A stretch of DNA of 54,735 nt from an uncultured Eubacteriales bacterium (GCA_900317565.1 ONHI01000002.1:1-54735); one strand, 5' to 3'; positions 26,498 through 36,493 are shown, counted from the first letter of the stretch. Notes: generated by a model from the sequence alone, not told the origin. Program-made: numbers and translations.

Positions 26498-26526
26498 ATT
26501 CTATGATAAAAACGCGCCTTTTTCAA
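26498..26526 (-). promoter_or_regulatory. Promoter of glnN
   Basis: Minus strand: TTGAAA (26526-26521), a 17-nt spacer and TAGAAT (26503-26498). Confidence 0.82.
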
Positions 26527-26733
26527 GCGGGGAATGACGCGCAAAAGGGGGAATGTATGTAAAATCATGCGCAACGGGCCGTGGCCGCGGGGCCCGGTAT
26601 GCTAATCATTTCACGATGATTTTAAATATTGCCGTTATTTTGCATAATATTACAGATTTATTTCATTCTTTTGTTTTTCTCTGCATATCTATGACCAAAA
26701 TTGGATGATTGTGTGCATATATATAGAATTCTA
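26527..26733. other. AT-rich intergenic spacer
   Basis: The 393-bp gap between divergent genes (26412-26804) holds the two promoters, a GC hairpin (GGGCC 26576-26580 with GGCCC 26591-26595) and AATCAT/ATGATT (26604-26621) followed by TTTAAAT. The remainder, 26622-26733, is AT-rich, with no open frame or motif I recognise. Confidence 0.6.
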
Positions 26734-26762
26734 TTGAAAATAATGGCGACCTGCGGTAAAAT
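26734..26762 (+). promoter_or_regulatory. Promoter of the Ig-like protein gene
   Basis: TTGAAA (26734-26739), a 17-nt spacer and TAAAAT (26757-26762), inside an AT-rich stretch that may act as an UP element. Confidence 0.8.
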
Positions 26763-26804
26763 AATCACAATTACGAATGTCTTGGTGTACGGGAGGGGTT
26801 CGGC

Positions 26805-27275
26805 ATGAAAAAGTGCCTTGCCAGACTGGCTGTGGCGTTGGTCGCCATCATGCTGTTTGCTTCCGTCTGCGCCTTGGCGGATGGGACGATCTCCACGACG
26901 GTGCTGATGCGCGTCTCCCGCATGACGCAGAACGCGGTGGTAAACGCGGGGGAGGATCTGTCCATCGAAGTCAGCATCGACGGCGTGGAGCCCGCCTCCT
27001 ATCAGTGGTACTTCAACGACGCGCCCATCGAAGGCGCAAACCAGAAGGTCTATAACATCGTCAACGCCCAGCCGGAGCACACCGGCGTTTACCGCATGGA
27101 CGCCTTCGACGAAAACGGCGCGATGCTGGTGAGCATGGACGTGTCCGCCCGCGTGCTGGAGGACGAGGTTCCCCAGGCCGGCGACGGCTCGCTGCCCGTG
27201 GGGGCCGCGATGGCGGGCATGGCCGTCTGCGGCGTCATGCTGGCGGTGCTGCTGCGCCGCAGGGCGATGGCGTAA
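26805..27275 (+). CDS. Secreted Ig-like domain protein with C-terminal anchor
   Basis: 156 aa. It has a signal peptide (1-25, cleavage probably after ALA|DG). One Ig-like domain (about 45-120) holds the Trp of YQWYFNDAPIEGANQKVY and the typical HTGVYRMDAFDENG strand F with Tyr. The C-terminus reads VPQAGDGSLPVG, a hydrophobic helix, then RRRAMA. This is the layout of a sortase substrate (LPxTG-helix-positive tail) but with VPQAG in place of LPxTG. It may be sortase-anchored by a variant enzyme or simply membrane-anchored. No partner gene is adjacent. Function unknown. Confidence 0.8.
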   Translation: MKKCLARLAVALVAIMLFASVCALADGTISTTVLMRVSRMTQNAVVNAGEDLSIEVSIDGVEPASYQWYFNDAPIEGANQKVYNIVNAQPEHTGVYRMDAFDENGAMLVSMDVSARVLEDEVPQAGDGSLPVGAAMAGMAVCGVMLAVLLRRRAMA

Positions 27276-27304
27276 GACATACAATCACAAGCGATCCCGG
27301 TTTT

Positions 27305-27333
27305 TGTAGGGGCGACGGAACGTCGCCCCTACA
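27305..27333. repeat. Short hairpin repeat, GTAGGGGCG/CGCCCCTAC type
   Basis: A perfect 13-bp stem, TGTAGGGGCGACG / CGTCGCCCCTACA, with loop GAA, just upstream of tgt. It is preceded by TTTTT on the plus strand, so it could also end a minus-strand transcript. Confidence 0.75.
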
Positions 27334-27344
27334 ATACTGTATAA

Positions 27345-28481
<1,137 letters not shown>

Positions 28482-28543
28482 TCCCGTGGCGGCGGCATAC
28501 TGTAAAATCTTGCGCACAGGGCGGTAAAATCCCCCGATAAAAG

Positions 28544-28572
28544 TTGTAATTATACGCCGGATTGGTTATAAT
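28544..28572 (+). promoter_or_regulatory. Promoter of yajC
   Basis: TTGTAA (28544-28549), a 17-nt spacer and TATAAT (28567-28572). Confidence 0.82.
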
Positions 28573-28607
28573 AGATGTGTTTATAAGCATGCAAAGGAGA
28601 TTTTGAA

Positions 28608-29021
28608 ATGATGCTGAACCTGACGAACATACTGGCCGAGGCCGGAGAGGCCGTGGCCGTTACCGCCGCTGAAGCGGCTTCCTCCGATTCCGCCGCCGCC
28701 ACCGGCGCCACCGGCGCTGCCATGGGCGGAGAGCTGATCACCACCATACTGATGATGGTGGCCATGGTGGCCATCTTCTACTTCCTGCTGATCCGTCCCC
28801 AGCGCAAGAAGGACAAGCAGGTGAAGAACATGCTGGCCGCCCTGAAGGTGGGCGACCGCATCTGCACCATCGGCGGCCTGTACGGCACCATCGCCGGCCT
28901 GAAGGACGACACCGTGACCCTGACCATGGGCTCCCTGCAGAACACCATCGTGATCGCCCGCTGGGCCATCCGCAGCGTGGAGAACGTGGCGCTGGAGAAC
29001 GACGCCGAGCCGCAGATCTGA
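28608..29021 (+). CDS. yajC: Preprotein translocase accessory subunit YajC
   Basis: 137-aa membrane protein that binds SecDF. Core features are one membrane helix (about 45-65, ITTILMMVAMVAIFYFLLIR) followed by RPQRKKDKQVKNMLAALKVGD and the beta-rich YajC domain (GGLYGTIAGLKDDTVTL). The 40-residue Ala/Ser/Thr-rich region before the helix is longer than usual. AAGGAG is 8 nt from ATG 28608. It has its own promoter, although tgt-yajC is a conserved pair. secD/secF are not in the window. Confidence 0.95.
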   Translation: MMLNLTNILAEAGEAVAVTAAEAASSDSAAATGATGAAMGGELITTILMMVAMVAIFYFLLIRPQRKKDKQVKNMLAALKVGDRICTIGGLYGTIAGLKDDTVTLTMGSLQNTIVIARWAIRSVENVALENDAEPQI

Positions 29022-29031
29022 CGGCATGATT

Positions 29032-29082
29032 CCAAAAACCACCGGGGCGGGCTGCATCGCATCCCGCCCCGGTGGTTTTTGG
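29032..29082. terminator. Bidirectional terminator
   Basis: A perfect 20-bp stem, CCAAAAACCACCGGGGCGGG with its complement, around an 11-nt loop. It is shared by yajC (+) and the ABC importer operon (-). Confidence 0.93.
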
Positions 29083-29085
29083 CGG

Positions 29086-29821
<736 letters not shown>

Positions 29822-29829
<8 letters not shown>

Positions 29830-30613
29830 TCTTCTCGCCTCCCTTGGTGATCAGCTCCACGTCCGGCACGGTCTGGGAGCCGTGGATGGCGTAGTTCTCC
29901 GGACCGTCCATCTTCTTCTCCAGCCAGCGCAGCAGCCGCGTGATGGAGAAGGTCATCACGAAGTAGACGCAGGAGGTGATGAAGAACACCTCGAAGTACT
30001 TGAAATAGGTGCCCGCCGCGGACTTGGAGATGAAGAACAGCTCGGTCACGGAGATCACGTTCAGCACGGAGGTATCCTTGATGTTGACCACGAATTCGTT
30101 GCCCAGGGCGGGCAGTATGTTGCGGATGGCCTGGGGCAGCACCACGTTCAGCATGCTCTGGCCGTAGGTCATGCCGATGGCCAGCGCGGCCTCCTGCTGG
30201 CCGGGGTCCACGGACTGTATGCCGCCGCGCACGATCTCCGAAAGGTACGCGCCGGTGTTGATGGACACGATCACGAAGCCCGCCAGCAGGTGGGGCAGGT
30301 TGATGTGGAACACAGAGGCCATACCGTAGAATATGACCATCGCCTGCACGATCATGGGCGTGGAGCGGAAGACCTCGATGTACACGCCCAGTATGGTCCG
30401 CGCGATCTTCAGCAGCCAGTAGCGGGCCAGCCCGTCCTCCCGGTCGCAGGGCATGGCGCGCACATAGCCCACGCCCAGGCCGATGACGAAGCCCACGACG
30501 GTGCCCGTCAGGGAGATCAGCAGCGTGATGCCCGCGCCCTGGAGGAACATGCCGCCGTAGGTTTTGATGAAGAAGAATACCCACTCAAAGAAACCGGATT
30601 GCGCGGTCGGCAA
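29822..30613 (-). CDS. Amino-acid ABC transporter permease (probable lysine importer)
   Basis: 263-aa permease of the HisM/GlnP family with five to six membrane segments. The coupling loop reads [20 protein letters not shown], matching the EAA motif, and [10 protein letters not shown] is the family's usual RGTP-type block. No ATG is available near the start; TTG 30613, with AAAGG 8 nt upstream, is the most likely initiator. It lies 81 bp after the binding-protein gene, with a hairpin element in the gap. Confidence 0.92.
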
Positions 30614-30651
30614 GTGAATCAGACCTTTCTCTTCAGAAGTAATAAAGCTCC

Positions 30652-30678
30652 GCAGGGGCGGCCATCGGCCGCCCCTGC
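30652..30678. repeat. Short hairpin repeat between SBP and permease genes
   Basis: A perfect 12-bp stem, GCAGGGGCGGCC-ATC-GGCCGCCCCTGC, like the TAGGGGCG family but with GCAG. Placed after the binding-protein gene it could stabilise that part of the mRNA. Confidence 0.7.
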
Positions 30679-30694
30679 ACAGGCATATCGGATG

Positions 30695-31492
30695 TTATTC
30701 GGCGGAAACCGGCTGGTTCAGCACGGCGGCGTCCATCAGGGCGTTGCGCTCGTCGGCGCTGATGCCCGCCAGGATGCCGTTGATCTGCTCGATCAGCTCC
30801 GGCTGGCCCTGCTTCAGGGCGACGGCGATGGAGGTGTCCTCCTCGGAGGCCACGAAGCCGGGGGTGACGAAGGTCAGGCCGGCGTTGGCCGCGCAGGCGG
30901 ACACGGCGCCGGGGCGCTCGGAGATGTAGCCGTCGATGGCGCCGGAGGACAGCGCGGTGATCATGGCCGGGAAGGTCTCCATGGCGGGCATCTTGTCAAT
31001 GCCCTCCAGCTGGTCCAGCACGGTGTAGTGGAAGGTGTTCAGCTGGGCGGTGATCTTCGCGCCGGCGAAGTCGGCCAGGGACGCGGCGTTGGCATAGTCG
31101 CCGTCGGCCCGCACGACCACCACCAGGTCGCTGTTGTAGTAGGCGTCGGTGAAGTCCACGGTGATCTTGCGCTCGGCGGTGGGGGACATGCCCGCGATCA
31201 CGGCGTCGATCATGCCGGAATTCAGCGCGGGGATCAGGCCGTCCCACTCGATCTTGACGACCACCAGCTCCTTGTCCAGGGCCTCGGCGATCCTGCCCGC
31301 GATCTCCACGTCATAGCCGCCGGCAAAGCCCATGCCGCCGTCGATGGGCACGCTGTTCTCGTTTTCCTCGACCTGGGTCCAGTTGAAGGGGGGATAGTCG
31401 CACTCCATGCCCACGCGGAAGGTGCCCTCGGCCATGGCGCAGCAGGAAAGCAGCATTGCGATTGCCAGGATGGTGACGATGATTCTCTTCAT
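30695..31492 (-). CDS. Amino-acid ABC transporter substrate-binding protein
   Basis: 265-aa family 3 solute-binding protein: FRVGMECDYPPFNW at the mature N-terminus, GYDVEIAGRIAEALD, then WDGLIPALNSGMIDAVIAGM and TVDFTDAYYNSDLVVVV. The signal peptide is MKRIIVTILAIAMLLSCCAMAEG. LLSC is a poor lipobox (Leu at -2), so it may be a lipoprotein at Cys17 or be cut by signal peptidase I after AMA. GGAGG is 8 nt from ATG 31492. The lysine riboswitch ahead implies lysine as the ligand. Confidence 0.93.
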   Translation of the reverse strand: MKRIIVTILAIAMLLSCCAMAEGTFRVGMECDYPPFNWTQVEENENSVPIDGGMGFAGGYDVEIAGRIAEALDKELVVVKIEWDGLIPALNSGMIDAVIAGMSPTAERKITVDFTDAYYNSDLVVVVRADGDYANAASLADFAGAKITAQLNTFHYTVLDQLEGIDKMPAMETFPAMITALSSGAIDGYISERPGAVSACAANAGLTFVTPGFVASEEDTSIAVALKQGQPELIEQINGILAGISADERNALMDAAVLNQPVSAE

Positions 31493-31518
31493 GGTGATTG
31501 CCTCCTATGATGATGTAT

Positions 31519-31557
31519 AAAAAATGTGCGATCGAAGTACCTATACTCCGGTCACAC
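31519..31557 (-). terminator. Riboswitch-controlled terminator
   Basis: On the minus strand GTGTGA pairs with TCGCAC around an inner CGGAGTA/TACTTCG stem, followed by ATTTTTT. It lies 27 nt before the SBP start, downstream of the aptamer, and would be the OFF structure. Confidence 0.75.
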
Positions 31558-31587
31558 GACGCACGCCCGACGGGCCGATATGCATGG

Positions 31588-31763
31588 GATCAGAGATAGC
31601 GCTCCACAACAGGAGTTGTGACAGTGAACCGCATGTTCTGCGGTCCCCCAACCCGGCGCGCCTCCAGCCGCCCCGGATTTCGGCGGTTTCCCCTTTCGCG
31701 CCCCGTCGCCGCCCCTGGAGGGGCTCGGCGGCGCTACTGATGGATCCCGCGCCTCTATCGATC
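31588..31763 (-). promoter_or_regulatory. Lysine riboswitch (L box)
   Basis: The minus-strand leader carries the lysine aptamer's conserved blocks in order: GATAGAGGCGCGGG (5' side of P1/J1-2), CATCAGTAG, GAAAGGGGAAACCGCCGAA, GGGTTGGGGGACCG, ACTGTCAC and GTGGAGCGCTATCTC (3' closing side). Helices between them are supported by perfect arms such as CCGCAGAACATGCGG and CACAACTCCTGTTGTG. With lysine bound, transcription should stop at the terminator just downstream. Aptamer, platform and promoter together make this secure. Confidence 0.95.
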
Positions 31764-31777
31764 ATTCATTTTGTTCT

Positions 31778-31805
31778 ATTATAGTGGTAATACAGTGAAA
31801 GTCAA
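31778..31805 (-). promoter_or_regulatory. Promoter of the lysine-importer operon
   Basis: Minus strand: TTGACT (31805-31800), a 16-nt spacer and TATAAT (31783-31778). Transcription would start near 31771, just before the aptamer. Confidence 0.82.
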
Positions 31806-31857
31806 GGGGCGGGGCGCGGAATTAATGGAAAGTTCGCATAATTCCGCGCCCCGCCCC
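31806..31857. terminator. Strong hairpin after the DUF362 gene
   Basis: Perfect 19-bp arms, GGGGCGGGGCGCGGAATTA and TAATTCCGCGCCCCGCCCC, with a 14-nt loop. It abuts the -35 box of the lysine promoter, so it separates two tandem minus-strand units. Minus-strand T content after it is low. Confidence 0.7.
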
Positions 31858-31874
31858 CTGAAAGGGACCGGTGG

Positions 31875-32945
31875 TTACTGCTGCGCCTGCTCCTGGGCGG
31901 CCAGCGCGGCCAGGGCGCGCATGCGGCGCTCGGCCACCTTCTGGTCCTCCACGAAGGGCACGACGCCCTTCACCGCGTCGGCGGGCTGTATGCGCGCGTC
32001 GTCCGCGTCGGTGTCCAGCAGCAGGTAGCGCCGGTTGCCCATGCCCAGCTCCTCCATGTAGGACAGCTGGCGATGGCCGTGGCGGCTCTCGATGCGCTCG
32101 CGCATGGCCGCGCCGTCGGTCTCGGACAGGGCGTAGATCAGATCGACGCTGGCCTGGTCCAGGGCCAGTATGTCGGTGGAAGCCAGTATGCCCACGTCGG
32201 GGGTGACCACCTGCTCGGCCAGGCAGCCCTCGCAGTCGCAGGACACGGACATGTTGCGCATCACGTTGACGAAGGTGATGTGCCTGCCGAAGTGGTCCAC
32301 GGTGGCCTTGGTGGATTCGCTGATGCGCTCCATCAGCTCCTCCATGTCCACGGACCAGGCCAGCTCCGGGTCCTCGCTGTCGCGGGCGTGGATCATGCGC
32401 TTGCCGATCTTGCCGTCGGCGCAGCCGATGCCGATGTTCTTGTTGCTGCCGCCGAAGCCGCCCATGGTGTGGCCCTTGAAGTGGGTCAGCACCACCAGGG
32501 AGTCGTAGTCCGGCAGCGTCTTGCCCACGGTCATGTGGTCGAACCACTTGCCGCCGGTCACGGGCAGGTCGCAGGTGCCCTCGGCGTCGGTGATGTCCAC
32601 CGGGCAGAAGGTCCAGCCGTTCACCTTCAGCGTCTCGCGGTGCTTCTCGGTGGTGTCCCGGTCGCCCTCGTAGAAGGTGTTGGTCTCCACGATGGTCGCC
32701 TCGGGCAGGTCGGACTTCACCAGCGCCTCCACCCACTGGTGGGGGATGATGTTCGGGCCGTACTGCTCGCCGGTGTGCAGCTTGATGGCCACCTTGCCGC
32801 AGATCTGGCCGTTCACGCGGCGGTACAGCTTGCGCAGGCCCTCCGCAGAGAGGTCGCGGGTGAAATAGACGATGGATTCGTTGCCGGTGCGCTCGGCATA
32901 GGGGACGTAGCGCTCGCCGCCGGTGCCTGGGATCTTTTCACACAT
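31875..32945 (-). CDS. DUF362 domain-containing protein
   Basis: 356 aa. DUF362 hallmarks: KVAIKLHTGEQYGPNIIPH near the start, FKGHTMGGFGGSNKNIGIGC, and CDCEGCLAEQVVTPDVGILA followed by STDILALDQASVDLI. Proteins of this domain are often fused to or adjacent to ferredoxin domains. Here there is no ferredoxin domain, but CDCEGC and nearby Cys residues could bind a metal or cluster. The function is not established. ATG 32945 is 9 nt after GGAGG. Monocistronic between its own promoter and terminator. Confidence 0.88.
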   Translation of the reverse strand: MCEKIPGTGGERYVPYAERTGNESIVYFTRDLSAEGLRKLYRRVNGQICGKVAIKLHTGEQYGPNIIPHQWVEALVKSDLPEATIVETNTFYEGDRDTTEKHRETLKVNGWTFCPVDITDAEGTCDLPVTGGKWFDHMTVGKTLPDYDSLVVLTHFKGHTMGGFGGSNKNIGIGCADGKIGKRMIHARDSEDPELAWSVDMEELMERISESTKATVDHFGRHITFVNVMRNMSVSCDCEGCLAEQVVTPDVGILASTDILALDQASVDLIYALSETDGAAMRERIESRHGHRQLSYMEELGMGNRRYLLLDTDADDARIQPADAVKGVVPFVEDQKVAERRMRALAALAAQEQAQQ

Positions 32946-32977
32946 GTTGATCAACCTCCGTACTAAATACTACCGTT

Positions 32978-33006
32978 ATTATAGCAGATGTCGCGCCGGG
33001 TGTAAA
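32978..33006 (-). promoter_or_regulatory. Promoter of the DUF362 gene
   Basis: Minus strand: TTTACA (33006-33001), a 17-nt spacer and TATAAT (32983-32978). Confidence 0.83.
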
Positions 33007-33014
33007 CGGCAAAT

Positions 33015-33554
33015 TCACGCGCGCTCAAGCTGGCGGTAATCCCTCCTGGCGCGGGCGAAGGCCATGAACGCCGCCGCGGCGGCGCAGGCGGCCAGCAGCG
33101 GCTCGGACCAGCCCGCAGGCCACTGGCCCGAGACGGACAGGTACACCGCGCAGCCGACGGCCCCCGCGGCGCAGAACGCGCCGCAGCCCAGCGCCGAGCG
33201 GGTCAGGCGGCCGGAGCCGTTTTCCCGCTGGATGACCGTCATGCGCTCCGGGCAGCGGTACAGCGCCCACAGGCCCATCAGCGCGTAGGCCCCGGGCAGC
33301 ACGCCCGCCATGAAGGGCACCAGCGCGTAGATGCAGTGACTGGTGACGCGGCTCAGGCGCAGGTGGGCCAGCATGAACAGCCAGCAGGCCGCGACCCACG
33401 GCAACAGCCGCAGCGCCCGGGCGCGGGGGGCGGGGGAGCCCTGCGGGAAGCGGAAGTATTCTCCCGCGTAGACCGCCGTCTCCCGGGTCTTGCCCGTCCT
33501 GGGGTCCACGTCGGTGACGATGCGATATTCCTTCTTGTACCTGCGTTCCTTCAT
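33015..33554 (-). CDS. Membrane protein of unknown function
   Basis: 179 aa. A hydrophilic N-terminus (MKERRYKKEYRIVTDVDPRT, ...AVYAGEYFRF) is followed by about four hydrophobic segments (LLPWVAACWLFMLA, ALVPFMAGVLPGAYALMGLW, GCGAFCAAGAVGCAVYLSV, LLAACAAAAAFMAFA). It ends in a basic tail. I do not recognise a named family. ATG 33554 has GGAGGG upstream; a longer reading from 33605 runs into the promoter region (an extended -10, TGCTATACT, lies at 33587-33595 on the minus strand). Confidence 0.7.
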   Translation of the reverse strand: MKERRYKKEYRIVTDVDPRTGKTRETAVYAGEYFRFPQGSPAPRARALRLLPWVAACWLFMLAHLRLSRVTSHCIYALVPFMAGVLPGAYALMGLWALYRCPERMTVIQRENGSGRLTRSALGCGAFCAAGAVGCAVYLSVSGQWPAGWSEPLLAACAAAAAFMAFARARRDYRQLERA

Positions 33555-33717
33555 GACGCCCTCCCGGTGAACATTTCTTTTTCTATAGTATAGCACACCG
33601 CGCAAGGGGGCGGGCGGGACGACGCCATCCCCCGCACATTCATTTCGTCATTGTGTAAATTATGCGGATTTTTCCTGAAAAAGGATAAACTGGCTGTGAT
33701 TATTCCCCATCTGCGCG

Positions 33718-33746
33718 TTGACAATTTTCGCGAATTGCTGTATAGT
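33718..33746 (+). promoter_or_regulatory. Promoter of the opp operon
   Basis: Consensus TTGACA (33718-33723), a 17-nt spacer and TATAGT (33741-33746). It is one of the strongest promoters in the window. Confidence 0.88.
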
Positions 33747-33800
33747 TAAATAGAATACTTCTGCGGCAACGCGGAAGGAATACAAGGAGGTTGACCTTAG

Positions 33801-36212
33801 ATGAAGAAGCTTTTGGCAATGCTGCTGGCTGCCGTCATGCTGCTGAGCGTGATGGGCGCGGTGGCGGAGACCGCCGATCAGGGCACGCCCCTGGTTGTCG
33901 CGACCTCTACCCTGTCCGAGAAGTTCTCCCCCTACTTTGCCGATACGGCCTATGATCAGGACGTCGTGAACATGACCCAGGCCAGCATGATGACCACCGA
34001 CCGCACCGGCGGCATCATCTACAACGGCATCGAGGGTGAGACCCACGCCTACAACGGCACGGATTACACCTACTACGGCACCGGCGATCTGTCCGTCGAC
34101 TTCGACGAGGCGACGAACATCACCACCTACACCTACAAGATGCGCGAGGATCTGAAGTTCTCCGACGGAGAGCCCATGACCATCGACGACGTCATCTTTA
34201 ATTATTACGTGTTCCTGGATCCCGCTTACAACGGCTCCACCACGCTGAACAGCTATGACATCCTGGGCCTGCAGGCTTATCGCACGCAGATCCCCGAGGC
34301 TTCCCTGGACGAGGTCAACGCCGTGATCGAGGCTGTCAAGGCCGCCGGTTTCGACTATACCGTGCAGGAAGGCGATCCCTTCACCCAGGAGGCCTACGAC
34401 GCCTACTACAACAAGATCAACGAGCTGTGGGCCAGCGACGTGCAGGGCATCGTGGACTATGTCTACGAGAACTACGGCCCCGACTACTCCGAGCCCATGC
34501 TGGGCAAGACCTACGAAGAGGTCGGCGAGAACGACGGCCTGAAGGTCGCCCTGGGCATGATGCTGTGGGGCTTCGGCTCGGCCAACGATGACCTGACCAT
34601 CATGACCGCTTCCAACGGCGCTGAGTTCAACCTGGCCGAGGAGCAGTATCCCACCATCGAGGACTATGTGGCCGCCACCAAGGAAGCCTATGCGGGAGAC
34701 TTTGACGCCTATGCCGCCACCGAGTCCGCCACCGGCACCACCTCTGACGAGGCGAACGCCGCCCTGTCCGATCAGATCGTCGCCGATCTGGACATCGACG
34801 TCTCCGCTGGCGTGCCCAACATCGAGGGCATCAAGCGCGTGGACGACTACACCGTGCAGGTCCTGGTGAACGGCTACTCCGCGCCCGCCGTGTACAGCAT
34901 CCTGGGCCTGTCCATCGCCCCGATGCACTACTATGGCGATCCCGAGCAGTACGACTACGAGAACAACAAGTTTGGCCATCCCTTCGGCGATCTGAGCCTG
35001 ATCCAGTCCAAGAACGCCGAGCCCATGGGCGCCGGCCCCTACAAGTTCGTGAAGTATGAGAACCGCGTGGTCTACTACGAGGCGAACGAGAACTACTACA
35101 AGGGCGCTCCCGAGATCAAGTCCTTCCAGTACAAGGAGACCCAGGCGACCGAGGTTGCCACCGCTGTGCAGACCGGCACCGCCGACGGCGGCGAGATGAC
35201 CGGCTCCAAGTCCAACTTCGAGATGCTGCGCTCCTTCAACGACAACGGCGAAGTGACCGGCAACGTCGTGACCACCTACTCCGTGGCCAACCTGGGCTAC
35301 GGCTACATCGGCATGAACGCCGACACCATGAACGTGGCGGGCGAGCCCGGCAGCGACGCTTCCAAGAACCTGCGCAAGGCCTTCGCCACCATCCTGTCCG
35401 TGTATCGCGACACCGCCATCGACAGCTACTATGGCGACGCTGCGGCCGTGATCAACTATCCCATCTCCACCACCTCCTGGGCGGCCCCGCAGGCCACCGA
35501 CGAGGGCTACAAGGTGGCCTTCTCCGTGGACGTGGACGGCAACGACATCTACACCGCCGAGATGACCCAGGAAGAGAAGTATGACGCCGCGCTGCAGGCC
35601 GCCATCGGCTTCCTGAAGGCCGCTGGCTACACCTTCGACGAGGAATCCGGCAAGTTCACCGAGGCTCCCGAAGGCGCTGCCCTGTCCTATGAGGCCATCA
35701 TCCCCGGCGACGGCACCGGCGATCACCCGGCCTTCGCCATCCTGACCGATGCCAAGAACGCCCTGGAGCAGATCGGCATCGAGCTGAAGATCAACGACCC
35801 CGCCGACAGCAACGTGCTGTGGGATGCGCTGGACGCCGGCACTCAGAACATGTGGTGCGCGGCCTGGGGCGCGACCATCGATCCTGACATGTATCAGGTG
35901 TACCACTCCTCCGGCATCGTGGGCCGCGGCGGCTCCGATTCCAACCACTATCACATCCAGAGCGACACCCTGGACCAGCTGATCGTGGACGCCCGCCAGA
36001 GCGACGACCAGGATTACCGCAAGCAGGTCTACAAGGCCGCGCTGGACGAGATCATCGACTGGGCGGTTGAGGTTCCCACCTATCAGCGCCAGAACATCGT
36101 CATCGCGAGCTCCGAGCGCGTGGATATCCCGACCGTGACCGGCGACGTCACCACCTTCTGGGGCTGGCTGTCCGAGGTCGAGACCATGAAGATGGTCGAG
36201 GCGGCCCAGTAA
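33801..36212 (+). CDS. oppA: Oversized peptide/solute-binding protein (family 5)
   Basis: 803-aa extracytoplasmic binding protein of an Opp-type importer; usual members are 520-600 aa. Signal peptide 1-22 (MKKLLAMLLAAVMLLSVMGA, then VAE), with no lipobox Cys. Family features: TYKMREDLKFSDGEPMTIDD, DYTVQVLVNGYSAPA, GAGPYKFVKYE and WGATIDPDMYQVYHSS. An acidic helical insert of roughly 150 residues lies between DPAYNGS and VPNIEGIKRVDDY (about 145-345). GGAGG precedes ATG 33801. Codon choice is more biased than in neighbours (ATC before CTG), consistent with high expression. Confidence 0.93.
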   Translation: MKKLLAMLLAAVMLLSVMGAVAETADQGTPLVVATSTLSEKFSPYFADTAYDQDVVNMTQASMMTTDRTGGIIYNGIEGETHAYNGTDYTYYGTGDLSVDFDEATNITTYTYKMREDLKFSDGEPMTIDDVIFNYYVFLDPAYNGSTTLNSYDILGLQAYRTQIPEASLDEVNAVIEAVKAAGFDYTVQEGDPFTQEAYDAYYNKINELWASDVQGIVDYVYENYGPDYSEPMLGKTYEEVGENDGLKVALGMMLWGFGSANDDLTIMTASNGAEFNLAEEQYPTIEDYVAATKEAYAGDFDAYAATESATGTTSDEANAALSDQIVADLDIDVSAGVPNIEGIKRVDDYTVQVLVNGYSAPAVYSILGLSIAPMHYYGDPEQYDYENNKFGHPFGDLSLIQSKNAEPMGAGPYKFVKYENRVVYYEANENYYKGAPEIKSFQYKETQATEVATAVQTGTADGGEMTGSKSNFEMLRSFNDNGEVTGNVVTTYSVANLGYGYIGMNADTMNVAGEPGSDASKNLRKAFATILSVYRDTAIDSYYGDAAAVINYPISTTSWAAPQATDEGYKVAFSVDVDGNDIYTAEMTQEEKYDAALQAAIGFLKAAGYTFDEESGKFTEAPEGAALSYEAIIPGDGTGDHPAFAILTDAKNALEQIGIELKINDPADSNVLWDALDAGTQNMWCAAWGATIDPDMYQVYHSSGIVGRGGSDSNHYHIQSDTLDQLIVDARQSDDQDYRKQVYKAALDEIIDWAVEVPTYQRQNIVIASSERVDIPTVTGDVTTFWGWLSEVETMKMVEAAQ

Positions 36213-36251
36213 TTCCACTCTCCAACAGTGTAATTATGGTTTGACTCCCGC

Positions 36252-36416
36252 CGCCCCCTCCCCCTCGCGGGGGAGGGAGCGGCTTTGGGACTTTTCAAGA
36301 GGGATTCCCGATTCGCTCGATCTGTGATTCGCGGGGAGATCCGTAGGGGCGGCGTTGCGCCGCCCGCCGGAAACCGCCCATTCGTTTTGGGCGGGCGGCG
36401 CAACGCCGCCCCTACT
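36252..36416. repeat. Composite palindromic element between oppA and oppB
   Basis: First hairpin at 36252-36282 (CCCTCCCCC-TCGC-GGGGGAGGG with partly paired flanks). Then a perfect 26-bp inverted repeat: left arm 36343-36368 starting GTAGGGGCGGCG, right arm 36390-36415, 21-nt loop. Each arm is itself partly palindromic. The outer ends match the GTAGGGGCG/CGCCCCTAC elements elsewhere. It occupies most of the 281-bp oppA-oppB gap and may limit read-through or protect the oppA mRNA. Confidence 0.85.
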
Positions 36417-36493
36417 AGAGCGTTCGTCATTCCCGGCAGATCGGCCGGCCGAGGGGACCCGGAAGATACATCACATTTGGGGGGAAAGCGACC

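Noticed and set aside
31588-31763. T-box or SAM riboswitch for this leader
   Set aside because: It lacks the T-box antiterminator block (TGGNACCGCG) and the SAM P1/P3 motifs, while all lysine-aptamer blocks are present in order.
31541-31765. 74-aa minus-strand frame before the lysine SBP
   Set aside because: It lies wholly within the lysine riboswitch; conserved aptamer blocks explain the sequence and there is no SD.
33660-36218. 852-aa open frame antisense to oppA
   Set aside because: It is the mirror of a GC-rich gene with strong family similarity on the plus strand; its translation is low-complexity (Val, Gly, His-rich) with no SD. The same holds for other very long antisense frames such as 2487-4271 and 37449-40382.
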